The notes: generated by a model not told the origin, from the letters alone. Counted from the first letter of the stretch, positions 32,491 through 45,695 are shown. The stretch: 64,000 bases of DNA from Pleodorina starrii (GCA_030267565.1 BRXU01000003.1:1906001-1970000), one strand, 5' to 3'. Numbers and translations are program-made.

Positions 32491-34102
32491 CGCCAGCCCG
32501 GGACCAGCACCTTACGTAATCCGAGGCAGCAGCAAGCGTGACGGTGGAGTGGCAGGGCAGCACAAAGATGTGAGCAGGTGACATCGTCACCAGAGGAAAA
32601 GCAAGGTCGAGAGCAGGCAAGAAGGCATCACACCCCTTACCTAGCGGCTGCACGGCGCGAAAGAAAGGGAGTTCTTGCTTGGGCGCAAACCAGACCTAGA
32701 CTTGACAACCGACCGACCACGGACGCCCCCACCCCGGGCACCAGACCCGGACCCCCGCAAGAAGCGCGCCTGCAGCCGGCGCGACGCCGAGCCCTCGAAC
32801 CGCGACGGGACCGCTGGCCCTGCTCCCTCAGAACAGATAGATGCACCCACAACTGGCGCCCAGACCTGCACCCGAACCCCGACGGGACAGACGTCCGCCG
32901 CGAGCCCGGGGAAGGGAAAGGGGGCGCTGCTTGACGCTTGGGCGCGACAGCGCTGCACAAGTAGCCCGCACACCTGGGGCCGCTATCCGGCTTAAGCAGG
33001 CAACCGCCATGCTCGCGCGGTCTATTCCTTGCACATGATGACCTTTATTACAAGCCAGGATTGATTGCCGGCCTACAGGCCTAGCTAGGGCGCTATCACA
33101 CAGAGCATGGCTGGGATGAAGTGCACTTGAGCAAAACAACACCAGCAAGGGATGGCCAAATCCCCATTTTTGTCGGTATATATGGTTAGCTTTAGACACT
33201 TTATCGATACATTTGGCAGGCTAAATCTGCACTGGAGTGGCTGAGCACGCTCGAGCATGCTGAGCACGGTCTTGACGGAATTGCGGTATTTATATATTGG
33301 GGACCGTGCTCGAGCACGGTCATGACCGTAGTAGTTACGGTGCATGCCATAGCTCCGGGGTCCCTGCGGCCCGAAGGAAAGGAGCTTCACTTCTTTTAGT
33401 TCGTTAAGCCTCTGCCCAGATGCCAAGCAGAACGTTATACTTTTGGGCGTTATAATTTTCTTGGTGTTTCTTGGTGTTTTCTTGGGCGTTATAATTTTCT
33501 TGGTGTAGGGAACCTACGTAAATCAGTAGAACTACCATACACGCAAGGACGTGCGTGTATGTGTCTCGAAGCATCCTCGCGTGGTCCAAGATTGCACGTT
33601 ATAACTTCAATCCGTACCAGAAGCTGTCAATCAGCACAATCAATACATAAAACATAACCGCCCACAACTTCTCGATCTCGCCGAAACATGATCGTCCGTG
33701 CGTAGTAGACACGCACGCACGTACAACCCCAAGGCAACTGTAACACAACTGTTTTCGAGGCAACACGCACGCACGCCAACGGGCACACACCCTAGAAATA
33801 CAGTACTCACGACCGATATAATATCTTGGATGGTACATCTAAGCATCATATGCCTTTGGAACGTGCGTTATTGAATGGCAAACAATGCATTGTTCGTTAT
33901 GTACGTAGATAGCCCGATACTAGCTACTCCGACCTGTGCAGTTACAGCAGCTTCACGTTGGAAATAAAGGCACAAGACTCGCTCTATAATGATATGCATG
34001 AAGCCCATTGGAGAAGTGTGACAGGAGCCACCTGGGTTTCTTTATTTCATTGTTAGCGCGAATCCTCGCGAATATTCTAGCTCCTGCCCTAGCTAGATCG
34101 AC
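32491..34102. other. No gene recognised; short repeats only
   Basis: Contains a 20-bp perfect palindrome at 33302-33321 (centre CTCGAG) and a tandem of about 33,443-33,507 in which GGGCGTTATAATTTTCTTGG occurs twice. Open frames are short. The stretch just before 34,103 presumably holds the 5' UTR of lectin gene 2. Confidence 0.45.
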
Positions 34103-35269
34103 ATGGCGCTGCCTCGACACCTGTCATCTGCTGCACGTCATCGCCAAACTGCTGCTGGCTCGTGGACAGTTGCGTTCGTGATGTGGCTGATGCTTTTGGC
34201 CCCGTTGAAAACGACAAAGGCGAATACTAATGGTAAGCGGCAAGGGGCCAACTACGTACCATCGATAGGAACGAAGCAATCAAACATGTGGTCACATGCA
34301 TGTTTATTCCCATGATTCAGAGGCGGGGCAGGTCCATCATCACTTTATTAATTAGACCACGTTCAAACAAGCAAAAATATTGATCACCGACCTTACTTGT
34401 TAGGGCCACCACGGCTGCCGAAGCACGCACACTACTCGCAAGCATGTAGGTTTGCATGAGCGCTCTTCATCATCCCCCGGCCCTATATATGCCATCTTCT
34501 CGTAGCAGTGACCTATACCCGACATACTCAGCTCGCCAGCGCTTGTTGTCTCTCCTGCCTTTCCGTTCTTACCCACTAATGGGTCCATGCTTGCTTGCAT
34601 GTACATACGCAGTGTCACGAACGGAATGTCCCCTCCAGCCCGGCTACATCAGCCAGACGGACATGGACGATGACGTTGCCGCCGATCTGACCCCCCCAGT
34701 CAGTGATCCAGCATCTGCTTGTGATGCAAGACAGGACTGCATGCGTTTTATTTATGTGGCGTCAACTGCCAACATGTCGTACTACAAGGACAAGGTCAAC
34801 AAGGGCTGGCTCAAGAATGGAGCATCGAACACGACCATAGTCAGGAGGGGGCTTTGCTTGTATACAAAGCAGCATGGTAAGGCCACGTGTTCGGCTTGCG
34901 ACCCTTTTAATTTAGGATTGATAGCAAGCACACGCAGTATGGTAGGTATATAATAACAATAACAATAATAATAATAACAACAATAATAATGCATATTACT
35001 ATTACATAGAATAACAAAGGCTGCAAGGGACAAACTATAAGGGGCAAGCAAACTGGTTGTTGAACGCCAAGCCGCAGCAGATGCACGCACGATGCGGTCT
35101 TCTGCGGGCCGCCCAACCAGTCCGTCCAGTCGGCAAACCTAGATAGAGAAGGATGTTCGTTCGCTGTGCATACCTCACGCCCCTAAGTCCCTAGGATGCG
35201 GTGTGCGGTGGGAATACCGGTATTGTATTGAGTGGATAGGAGCCAACCTGTTCAGCCGGACGGACGTAC

Positions 35270-35567
35270 ATTCCGCGCCGCCTTTCGGCTACATCTCAAC
35301 GTGGCAGACGGCCACCACTTTGTCCACATGCACGGGGGTCACTCGCCGGGCAGGGCCGAAGCCCCACCAGCTGAATCGGCTCGATTGCATCTCGAACCTC
35401 TCGCGGTGACATTGCCCGAAACCACGTTTTCAGAGCCCTACAGGCGCTCTCGTTTAGGCAGCGGTCATCCAGCATTGAACTCCACCCGTACGGATTGAAC
35501 GGGGCCCCGCCCTTTTCCCGGCTTCAAGGAAGCCGACACCAACCCCCTTGTTTTTGCTCCATCAGCA
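35270..35567 (-). repeat. Right arm of ~300-bp inverted repeat
   Basis: The partner of the arm at 32,075-32,404. It lies in intron 2 of lectin gene 2. The outer edge is GGAAGCCGACACCAACCCCCTTG and the inner edge is near GACGTACATTCCG. Confidence 0.75.
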
Positions 35568-38500
35568 GTGGACGTGTATCGTTCTTGAACGATGCAAACG
35601 AACACCGCTGTGTTTCGACTGGAATTGCAAGAGACGTCAGAAACGGCAGGTATATATCTGTAGCACGCTACGCACGGGTATCTGTAGCAGGCATGCACAC
35701 GAAAGTACGACACTGTGCGGCCCTTGCGACACAATGCAAGAGCAAAGCAAGCTACGCTCTCCACCCAGCATCGCGAGAAGCCTGTGGCTCCTCGCTAGCC
35801 TGCTAAAGTGTCTAAACCCTAAATAATGGACTTCACATACGAACGCGAAGCGCACACGTCCCCAGAGTCCACGTATCCCACTGACATCATTGCCATGGTC
35901 AGGTTTGCATGTATTGCCTTGCGTTTATATCTCGTTTCCCGCAGGAACAACCACTGTTTGCCCTCCTCAGCCCGGGTACACAGTTCAGGTGGACACAGAT
36001 ATCACTTCATCGGGTCAGCCTACGAATGACCCAGCAATTTTTATAGAGCCTTTGGAAATTTGGCCGCCGCCGTGAGCCGTTTACAAAAGTTTGCGAACTC
36101 GCATCTTTAGTTAGCAATATCAACCAAGCAGCAAGCAACGTTCTGTTATAAAAGGAGTGGAGAAACGATAGCCGCGCCATATGACGGAGATATACGGAGC
36201 GTGGACAACTCGGAGTAGTAGTAGTCTCGGTCTTGGATTCTGAACGCTTTTCCCGGCATATCTGTTGCGCCCAGCAAAGAGGTTGCAAAAGAGCCGATAA
36301 TTTTGTGAAATCATTTTGCAAGGTTTATGGGAAGTTCTTTTAGAAACTTCAAATATTGTTATTATGGACCCTTTCGAGTTTGGGTGGCAATAATTTCCTT
36401 ATAGTTTTCCTTGACACGCACGCATGCACGTTGCGAGATCCCAAACAATTACTTATTTATTCGCAAACAATTGTGAGCAGTACCGTATGTACTAGCAATA
36501 ATATACACACTTGATAATGTATGAGACGGCAACATGCATGTGTTATCCTTAGAAGTAGTGGTAGGTGTTATCCTAAGTAGTGGTGTTATTCATGTGTATA
36601 ATGAACATGTCTAATAATCTATCATTATCATCACGCATTTTCATGCAGTTCCTGTCTACGCGCCCCTTCCTGACAACCTCCGGCCCGAGGTCGTCAACTT
36701 CGATGCATTGACCGGCGTCATCACCGGTGCTGGCACTCGCTCCTCCCCGGCGGCGCCGACCGTCACAGCCTGGCAAGATGCGGATGGTAACTTCACCAAG
36801 CGTGGTGGAAAACCAATCACCCTGAACTTTACGGGTGGATGCTCATTTTATCGCGACAACTCTACAGCGGCAATTTCCTTCAATGGCGTCAACTGCACGG
36901 GTGCAAGCAGCACCAATCTGCCCAGTAGCTGGAACACCTCAGCTGCCGGCGCCTTCACGGCCGTTTGGATCGGGAACCTCAACCCAGTCGGCAACAGCAG
37001 CAGGCACATGATCATGACGCTCAGCCGCACTCCAACCGATTATTTTTATGAGCTCTTCTGGGCCGTAGATGAAAGGTTCGTTTACAGCACGGAAAGCACG
37101 GGGACCTTCGGCATTCGAGCTGATAGTGGTGTCGTACCACCTACACCGACGGGTCAGTGGACTCTGGAGGCTTTGGTTCGGCAGCCTGGGGCCAAATCAG
37201 GGGCCTTCCATCGGTACAGCCGGGCGAGTGCCTTCCTCCAAACCTGGCAGCTGCCCAGCACACCGTGCGCCATCCAGCCGGACGCATTTACGCTTGGCTT
37301 GGACCCCAGGGACTACAAGGGCTTTCTGAACGGCAGGATGTCTGTCGTACTGCTGTACAACCGTGCGCTATCACCATCCGAGGTGATGGCCCTTGCCAGC
37401 TTCTATGCACCCCGCTTCAACTGGGCAACACCGGCTGGCACAAGTAAGTTGTCTTCGAAGTTTCATAAAGCACCTAGCGTCGCTGAATTAGTGAAGTGCC
37501 ATCCGACTGACGACTCAACAGCATGTACGGCATTACCTGTCCACGCCGCTTTATCACCATGTATGCGTCTTCATGTCATAATTCATCGTTCCTAGACCTC
37601 ATTGTTTCCAGCAGTTTCCAGCTTTAGCGCCAGCTGTATTGGGCGAAAAAGTAGCGAATAGCTTGGCGGAGCTCTCGTCAGCTCGAGTATCCTCCGTAAA
37701 AGTTTATTTTACGCTTGCCCGCCCGCCGCCGGAGATATTATGGTTTTATTATATTGCATAATATATTTAAGCCGCCCTTAGTGGGCTCACCTTTGGTTTC
37801 TTGCATGTCCGCTCCCAATTCGCTTCGCTTTAGCAGCCAACCTGGCCCAGGGCAAGACTGCCTACGCCTCCTACATCTATCTTAACAACTATAATAACCA
37901 GTTCGGACCGGGCAACGCTGTGGACGGCAACAGAGACAGCTTTATGCACACCGACCCCGCTGAGAGCGCCCGGTGGCTGTCAGTTGACTTGGGCGGCCTG
38001 GCAAGTATCAGCCGCATCGTGCTGTGGCTGGAACAGGGCGAGCTTTCCAGAGCGCTTGGCCAATGCAGAGATGCGGGTTGGCACCTGGCCTATTAGAACC
38101 ACCAATGACAGTGGTGCCGTTGCGAAAAATTCGCTGGTCTGGCAGCAAAACGGCGGCGGCAGCGGTGCCATTCCGGCTTACCAAGTGGTGTTCAGCACGC
38201 CGGTCGTTGGCCGCTGGATTACGGTGCAGAACTTCCGCTCAGGAGTTGCTGCAGGTGGGGCCGCACAGCAGGCACTTAATGACCGTACGTATCTTACTGA
38301 TTACGTATATATTATATATATGTACTTGCATCAACAGCTAGATAGCTACATGCTGCTGGTATATATGGTTGGGCATGCAGTAAAATAAATAAACTGTCCT
38401 GGAGCCATAAAAAATCTGTCCTTTCACTCTTCTGTCCTGCCCAGTACACCCTTATCCGCCTGACTCACTTTTACACTCCATCTCGCAGGCGAAGCTGTGT

Positions 38501-38651
38501 TGGCCATTGGTGAGCTTGAGGTGTTCGGCATTATGCTAAATGCGAGCCGCTGTAAGTACCGGTATATATACATATTTCCTTTTTATATATTTTTATATTT
38601 TCCTTTTCCTTTTTTCCTTTCCTTTTTCCTTTACATATTTTGGTGCAAACC

Positions 38652-38687
38652 TTTTAGGGTTTTAAAACCCTAAAACCCTAAAACCCT
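38652..38687. repeat. Interstitial telomere repeat (TTTTAGGG type)
   Basis: One TTTTAGGG is followed head-to-head by three AAAACCCT units. TTTTAGGG is the telomere unit of Chlamydomonas and relatives. An 18-bp direct repeat (TACATATTTTGGTGCAAA) lies just before (~38,633-38,650) and just after (~38,693-38,710). The paralogous intron of lectin gene 1 (~28,884) has only one copy of TTTTGGTGCAAA and no telomere sequence, so this is an insertion. Confidence 0.9.
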
Positions 38688-39399
38688 ATATATACATATT
38701 TTGGTGCAAAACCGAAAATAATATAGCTGCATGTTCGCGCTTTCCTTTGTTCCTGAACCTACCAGACGTTGCTCGGCGAAGCCGGCTCGATCGCGCACGC
38801 GTATTCCGTCAGGCTGAATGCATCCTAACACAGCAGCTGAAGCTGTAAGACATCCCATCAATCGCATGTATGTTCGCTTGTAACGTTGAGTGCAAACGCA
38901 TGCCAGATTCCTGACGACCCAGTTCACGTCTTGTCATTGTCGGCCGACGACGCTATTGCGTCCGCAGCCTGTCTATGGCTACGTAGTAAGCGTCCTCTGC
39001 CTGTTTCCCGCCGCCGCAGCTGCGGTCTGCCCCACGCAGCCCGGCTGGTGCGAGCATCCTGGGTCCACCCTCGAGATGGTCAACTGCGACAATGACGGCA
39101 TCATGGACTTGGTGTGCACCGACGTCTACGGCCGTCGTGGCGTTCGGCTTTCCTCCAAGTCTTGTGTGAGCGATGATGCCTCAACCGGCTGGCCTATGGC
39201 GCCCTCATCGCTGTGCCCCGCCAAGATCCCGGGTGCGTGCGACGCGTAGATACCATTGTTGGATGGGCTCACAATGTGATTTGGATGGGGCCATAGGGAT
39301 TTGCGGTCGTCGTGCACGCACGCGTCGATCCATTGCTATCATCGATGAGATGCATTCGCCCAGTGCGTACTTCTTGCTTGGCCAGCTATTCGCGCCGCA

Positions 39400-39560
39400 A
39401 TAAATAAATAAATAAACAAATATAAATAACTAAATAATTAAATAGTATAATGATTAAATAATGTACATATGAAATAACAAATGGTAATTAATATTAATAT
39501 GAATATAACATAACGAATGTACATATAATATTGCTATATATATGTGTATATATGTATGTA
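39400..39560. repeat. AT-rich low-complexity stretch in lectin gene 2 intron
   Basis: AATAAATAAATAAA, AATTAAATAG and TATATATGTATATATG runs in an otherwise GC-balanced intron. They are absent from the equivalent intron of lectin gene 1, so this is a local expansion or insertion. Confidence 0.8.
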
Positions 39561-40287
39561 TACATATATATACATATATTGCGATGTACATGATTGTCTC
39601 ATTATAATCACTGCTGCTGTATAGTGCGTCTACGCAGTGCTCGCTTTCTCATCAAAACATTTTTGGACATTTTTAAAACTTAAGATAATCCTCACATATA
39701 GACCTGGATAGACCGAAGGAAGAGCCGCACGCCGACCCCCGTCCATTTCTGTGCCCCGCGCAGTTAACCTGGCCCTGGGCAAGACTTCCTATGCCTCGTC
39801 GAACTATATTAACATTTTCCCGGCGAGCTATGCCGTGGACGGCAACATGGACACTTTCATGCACACTGCGTTCGAGGACTCAGCCAAGTGGCTGTCAATC
39901 GACCTGGGAAGCGTCATGAAGGTCACACGAATTGTGCTGTGGAACCGCCAAGACTGCTGCCCCGAGCGTCTGGCTAACGCGGAGGTCCGTGCCGGCGCCA
40001 CCGTCATCAGGAGCAATGCCGACGCTGCCTTGATCGGCCAGAACCCCGTGGTCTGGAGGCAGGCCGCAGCTCCTGCTCCGCCGGCCCCTTGATACTCCTG
40101 GATGATTTACTTCAGTCAGCCAACGGACGTCCGTTGCATTACCGTGCAGAATGGAGGTGGGTTGCTAGGGCACCCAAAGCGAAGTTTGCGCTTTGTACGG
40201 GTACAGCGCAACACTACATTTAGCTAGGTTCGGCCAACCTGGCGCCATCTCATAACAAGCTATGCTGCACTTATTACTTTCAATCGG

Positions 40288-40351
40288 TCCAAACGCTCAG
40301 TTCATCAATCATCCAAACGCTCATCATTCATCCAAACGCTCAGTTCATCAT
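40288..40351. repeat. Three imperfect ~21-bp tandem copies
   Basis: Copies begin TCCAAACGCTCA at 40288, 40312 and 40331, in the intron before the last recognised exon of lectin gene 2. Confidence 0.8.
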
Positions 40352-40428
40352 TACATTTGGATGCTTGCATGGACTGCACGCAGTTGGCGGCTCGGCGCTG
40401 ACTATCGGAGAAATTGAGGTGTTCGGAG

Positions 40429-43204
40429 GTGCGTGCACATCTATCTTAGGATCGTAAACTCCCTCGTGTTCATCGCCGACGATTCGAAGGCAGGCATGCC
40501 CAGCATGCATGTGCACTGCTAGCTCTGTTGCATGCATGCATGCATGTATGCTTTGGACGGACAGTGCACAGATACTGTTGGCCACCGCGCGGATGACCGA
40601 GCGCCATATACCTGCATGCAACGCACTACTTCGTTACCACCATACATTTCGTTCCAGATGCCTCGCGACCTTCCTCTCTGGCATTGCATTCAATCCTTCG
40701 TTGTGCGTGATACATGCTGGTGCGTGTGCGTACGTGTCCATTTGCCCCCCGCTGCAGCTTAACCGAGCGAGCAAGAGTTCAGGGCACGCACGCTGCTGAG
40801 GGTACCCACGGGGGTCGATTTCGGGTATCCGGTGTCCGTGCCGTGTCACGCACGGCGACATGTAACGGAAATAAAATTTGGCGTAACCTCGTTTTCGGTA
40901 TCAGCGACTATCTATTTCCGGGGCATTGAGAGTTGGATACCCATAGCGGTCAATAAAATCAATCTGAAGTCGGGTGAGGGGAATCCTATGGCCGGTCGCG
41001 GGAATCTTTTCACCGGCGTCGCGCATACGTCGATCGACGAAGACGAGCAACATGTCCAGGCCCAGCTAGGTATATATGTTGCGCTTGCGACATCCGCGCA
41101 GCGAATGAATCAATGGCGCGTATCCATTCCACAACATGCGTGTATCGGCTAAGTTGGCGAGTTGTAAAGTCGAGGGGCCTTGCGCGCGTGCGTGCTGACA
41201 GCCTTTGATATACTTCAGAATACCAACAAGCAGGCATATCCATCCAAAACCAGCCCCCGACCTTTATCTCTGACGATGACCAGGCAGCAGCTCATGACAC
41301 CCCAGCCAGACGTCCTTGCGTCTTAGGCTGTGTCGGGTGCACACGCGGATCTACTGGAACCTGCACCGTTCTGTCAGCCAGGGCCTTCTGTCAAAATGGC
41401 AATCCAACGCTCCATATTGAGGCACAGCTACTGTAGCGCGCGCTAGGGCGATTAGCGGCAGTAATTCTGGGGCTCGACAGCCTTCCATCCGTCTTTCGAG
41501 GCGTGTTAGTTGTGGTCGGCCTAGAAAGCTTCCATTCACCAGTACCATACCCCAGTAGTCGGGCTTCTACATACAGGTAAAGAGGTCCTATACAGATAGT
41601 CCTTGCGTGCGTGGCTCTGGGCCCCGTAACCAGACAACCGGGTTGCTTGTTTGGTTAGTTACGGTTGTCGCGTCCGTGCCTCCGTGCGTGCACGTCGGGG
41701 CGGATGGAAGGACGGACGGAGGGGCGAAGGGACGGAGGGGCGGCGGTGGGACGGCGAGCAATACAACCTGGCGGCAGTGTGCATGCGGCGCCGCTGCCCA
41801 GTCGCGATTTCCCAGCACGCGAATACAATAGGCAACTAACGTTGTTTCCCTGATCCATCCCTCGTTCTTCATTCCTCCACTAGCAACCTGCGCTAGCTGG
41901 CGACGCTCGGGATCCCGTTCATTGCCACTTGGAACCCTACCTGTCTTTCATCACCCCTGGATTCCACAGACGCGCCAATCATGCATGACGGTCACTGCCG
42001 ATCGCGTGCCTGGCAGCGGTGCTGGAGCGACAGTACATACAGGCATCGTTTGATACGTAAACCGGTTTTGAATGATTTGGATGGGCAGAGCGCTTCCAGT
42101 GACCTGCCGCCGCCAGATTATTACACTATTATGTTTCTCAGGTAGCCAGGACTATAACTCAGGCAGATAACTCAATACCGTACCTGCAATTCTGCACATG
42201 ACACTGGGAGACTGGAATAGGCGGGCATGCAAGGATTTGAAAGACCGCCGCATCGTGCGTGCGTGCATTACTTGGCTTGGCGTCCAACCATCCAGCTAAT
42301 CCTCATAGTTTGTTGCACTCGTTGCAACCCTTTCAATCGTTAATTGTTATTGTTATTACGTGTGATAATAAGGTGCGCCAAGTAAGGCGGTCGGAACGGC
42401 AAGCCAAATTGTGGTATGCGTGGTTGTAACCGGAGCGGGATGGGATGAGCCCTGGACTACTACTAGGCGGCGTACAAGGGCGCAGGTTGTAATTAGTTTC
42501 GGAGCACATCTAATGAAGGGCCATATTTGCACTGCTGATGGCTGGGGACTGCAACTGGCCCGGGGGATGTTGTGCTGTCTCAGGGACGCGACAGGGATCG
42601 CATATATACCGGTTTATCTTTCCACAGGACAAAGGCACCCGCGGGTGCTGTATGTGATAGATGATGATAATAATGGTGCATGCGTGATGAGGAGGATTGT
42701 GCGGGGGGCTCGATTTGCTGTATGTAGATCGCAAGCAACCTGCGTGCGATGTTCATGCAAGGACCGGACAGTGCGATGGCCGCCGGCGGGTTCAGTGATG
42801 AAGCGCGTTGCCTGCTGTGGTTTTGTCCCCTTTATTTGGCGTGCAAATGGCTGGAAAGGTCCCATTCGTTGCCGTTTTGCGTGTTGGTCTTCGGTAGGTT
42901 GGACTCTGGATGGGCGGGAGACCATAAACGTTCGAGTGCATGAACTACCGTCGGTGAGATCAGCAGGGCGGCGCATGGTGGCTGTGCAGGCAAGGAAATA
43001 AAGGCGAGTGCAACGTTGGGGACTACTGGGAGACGGACACAGCATATACATGCCCAGCAAGTGCAGAGGCGGTTGTGGCGTTCACCGCAATCCAGCGGGA
43101 GTTTGCAAGTGGACATGTTGATTCCCAGCACCCTGTATGTGCGGGGGAAATAGTAAGCTGTTCGATTCATTTCAACGTCTATCTCTTAGCAACAGGAGTG
43201 CCTG
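40429..43204. other. No gene recognised
   Basis: 40,429-40,800 is the duplicated 3' flank shared with lectin gene 1. Beyond it, the open frames (including a 196-codon frame at 42,411-43,001) show no motif or splice support. A GGACGG-rich tract lies at about 41,700-41,750. Confidence 0.4.
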
Positions 43205-43886
43205 CAGTGCAGGACGTTTCTCGACAGTCTAATAGGCAGCCGCCGCGCTCTGTTGTGACAGTTCAAGGCAGCCGCTCCTGTACTTCCAACATACATGAGA
43301 TGTGTTTTGACACAGCAGACGCATTACGGATTTACGGTGCAGCACGGTGGTGGGCATGGCAGGAGCTTATTAGCAACGCTGCGCAGGTGGTGGAAGCTAT
43401 CATTTGTTCATCCATGGGTATCGATCGTCTGTGAGATATATACAACACTACGTATCTGCTAGCCTGGCAGGTAGGGATGCAACGAGCATGACTAGCAGGA
43501 TACGTAGCAGGATAACAGGATATACGTATAGCAGCAGCCGACTGCGTATGCAGTGCAGGACGTTTCTCGACAGTCTAATAGGCAGCCGCCGCGCTCTGTT
43601 GTGACAGTTCAAGGCAGCCGCTCCTGTACTTCCAACATACATGAGATGTGTTTTGACACAGCAGACGCATTACGGATTTACGGTGCAGCACGGTGGTGGG
43701 CATGGCAGGAGCTTATTAGCAACGCTGCGCAGGTGGTGGAAGCTATCATTTGTTCATCCATGGGTATCGATCGTCTGTGAGATATATACAACACTACGTA
43801 TCTGCTAGCCTGGCAGGTAGGGATGCAACGAGCATGACTAGCAGGATACGTAGCAGGATAACAGGATATACGTATAGCAGCAGCCG
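43205..43886. repeat. Perfect 336-bp tandem duplication
   Basis: 43205-43540 and 43551-43886 appear identical base for base (period 346, 10-bp spacer). Each copy contains a 76-codon open frame (VSRQSNRQPPRSVVTVQ...), but coding function is not supported otherwise. Immediately after copy 2 a small hairpin (TAGCAGGCA at 43,887-43,895, TGCCTGCTA at 43,922-43,930) occurs. Confidence 0.95.
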
Positions 43887-44039
43887 TAGCAGGCAAAACC
43901 GCCCTGCTGGGAGGGCCCCCTTGCCTGCTAGGCTTCTGCCAGCAGCAAGCAAGCGTATCAGGGGCGTATCTGATACGTAGCAGATAGATAGGCCCCGAAT
44001 CGCGTAGGGCGATGTCATGTTGTCCATTATTTATTTCTG

Positions 44040-44091
44040 TTGTCCATTTGCGTTGTCCATTTGCGTTGTCCATTTGTGTTGTCCATTTGCA
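44040..44091. repeat. 13-bp minisatellite, four copies
   Basis: TTGTCCATTTGCG repeated four times with single-base changes, preceded by one degenerate TTGTCCATT. Confidence 0.9.
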
Positions 44092-44744
44092 AGTAAGCAG
44101 AAACGAACTTGTTTTGTTGAACGGACGGATGCTGCTGAACGGCGGAAGGGTAACTAACGGGAGCGAGGCAGGAACGTCGTCTCCATGCCAGTATGCATGT
44201 AACTGTAATATGCTTGATAATAATGGTAAGTCCCAAAAGGCAGGTGATGAAAGATTCACCGGTGAAGGAATGAAAGACTCAGAGCCTAGCTTGCTTTGTA
44301 CCGACCGTGCGAACACGGAGCGTCATTTCGGACGCTCGAGTGCGTGTACCCCGTCATCAACGTACGTGCGGACGACAGTGCCAGGTAGCTAGGCGGTTAT
44401 CACACGCGCGCAGACACCTCGTATGACCCGCTGGCCCGGTTCTGAAACCAGGAACGCAGCGACCAGCAATATTCAGATACCGCGATACAAGCGCTCTGCC
44501 ACGCAGAATGCATGCTAATACAAATCTCTGAGAAGAGCGAGGGTACGTAGTAAGTTGACAGTTACGTAGCCAGATGAAACGGCTATCTACCGCCAGTTGA
44601 TGAACGGCCGGAATGCATGCAGGGATCCCTCGCTAGCTGTATCCGGATAGATACATCAGACAAAAGGATCAGATTGCTGAAAAGATCAGCAGCCAAAGGG
44701 TACGCGTGGCACAACACAATACTCCATCCTCGTCATCATGCACG

Positions 44745-45420
44745 GATGTGGCGGCCCCGCCCTAAAGTGTGGCTAAAAACGAAGGGGCGCCGCGGGTGCT
44801 CACCTACGCTTTATTCCACTGTACGGCTGCAGGTTGCTGCATGCCGGGCCCATATAAATTGCTTCATTGGTCGTGGTGGTATTATTGCACTAGGCAATAC
44901 AACGTCCAGCCGAGTGGCCTGCACAGGCTGTGCTGCGGCGGCACAGCAATTATCAGTTGTACGTCGCACTTGTTGGGCTGGCCCGCCTGCTGTTAGTTTG
45001 GGGACGCAGGCACACCGAGCGCAGCGTTTCTGCTGATTAGGAAGTTTGTCAAGCAAGCCTAGCGTCTCTAGCGCTGTCTTCATTTCCGTCGCAGGTGAGT
45101 AATTGCCGCGCGGGTGATGTACGCGCACAGCAGCATCAAGCAACCGTAACACGGTGGAGAGATCTCTCGGGTCTAGATCGGCACCGCTGTCATTTCGTTT
45201 ACTTGCTTATGTATGAGACATTACATATCTCGGTTTGGAATTTACTACATGCTGCATATGCGGCGGCCTCGCTCGCACGCACCCACTAAGTAAGTACTCT
45301 CCCTCCGTCCTCACCCTCGTCCACACCGCAATTCTGCGTTCTCTGCCCGCGCGTGCGTGGCCTGTCATGAAAACGCCTTTCATGATAATAAGTCGTCATT
45401 TGGTTTGGTTTGCTGCGTTA
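44745..45420 (+). promoter_or_regulatory. Upstream repeat family, copy 3 (displaced 5' flank of lectin gene 3)
   Basis: Homologous to 19,405-20,095 upstream of lectin gene 1: the ACCTACGCTTTATTC...CTGTTAGTTTGGGG block, then GTCGCAGGTGAGTAATTGCCGCG, then GCGTGGCCTGTCAT...TTTGGTTTG. Homology stops near 45,420 and resumes at 57,968. The original promoter/5' leader of lectin gene 3 is thus split from its coding part by the 12.5 kb insertion. Confidence 0.65.
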
Positions 45421-45695
45421 ATTATACATGGCATGTCACGCCGCATTACCGTACGCGCTGTGTTTCACACACTCCCCCCCCCAGCCGACAGCAACGGCGG
45501 AAGGCGCCGTAAGGGCGGCGAATACACAAGCGAAGAAACGCCAAGAGATAACGTGACGAACTCAGCCACCGAAAGGCTACTAGTTACGAGAAGGGAGGCA
45601 GAGCACTGCCGCAAAGCTGCTAATAATACGCGCGTGTCTCAGCGCCGTAACCGCCTCAATGTCCAACGGCCAAAGGCCTCCACGTCTACAAGAGC

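Larger units (their letters stand above)
34103..40428 (+). pseudogene. Lectin gene 2: secreted PAN-like + LamG-like + F5/8C protein, disrupted
   Basis: Exons: 34103-34232, 34613-34876, 35945-~36015, 36649-37443, 37837-38254, 38489-38551, 39020-39232, 39764-40156 and 40384-40428, joined in phase 1 except where damaged. Exon 1 gives a signal peptide with a hydrophobic core (VAFVMWLMLLAPL). Exon 2 encodes a Cys-containing PAN/apple-like module (CPLQPGY, a DMDDD run, ARQDCMRF). Exon 3 is a short, decayed second copy (CPPQPGYTV) whose frame reaches TGA at ~36,073. Exon 4 (265 codons) looks like a LamG/concanavalin-type beta-sandwich (AGAFTAVWIGNLN, FLNGRMSVVLLYNRALSPSEVM). Exons 5-9 repeat the F5/8C and six-Cys modules of lectin gene 1. 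Exon 5 has a 4-bp insertion near 38,027-38,030, breaking the frame after RIVLW. Exon 8 has an in-frame TGA at 40090-40092, where the paralogues read Trp (TGG). A full-length protein is therefore not expected. A shorter PAN/LamG product is possible. Confidence 0.7.

Noticed and set aside
42411..43001. 196-codon plus-strand frame
   Set aside because: No signal peptide, domain, splice context or repeat relationship. Likely chance.
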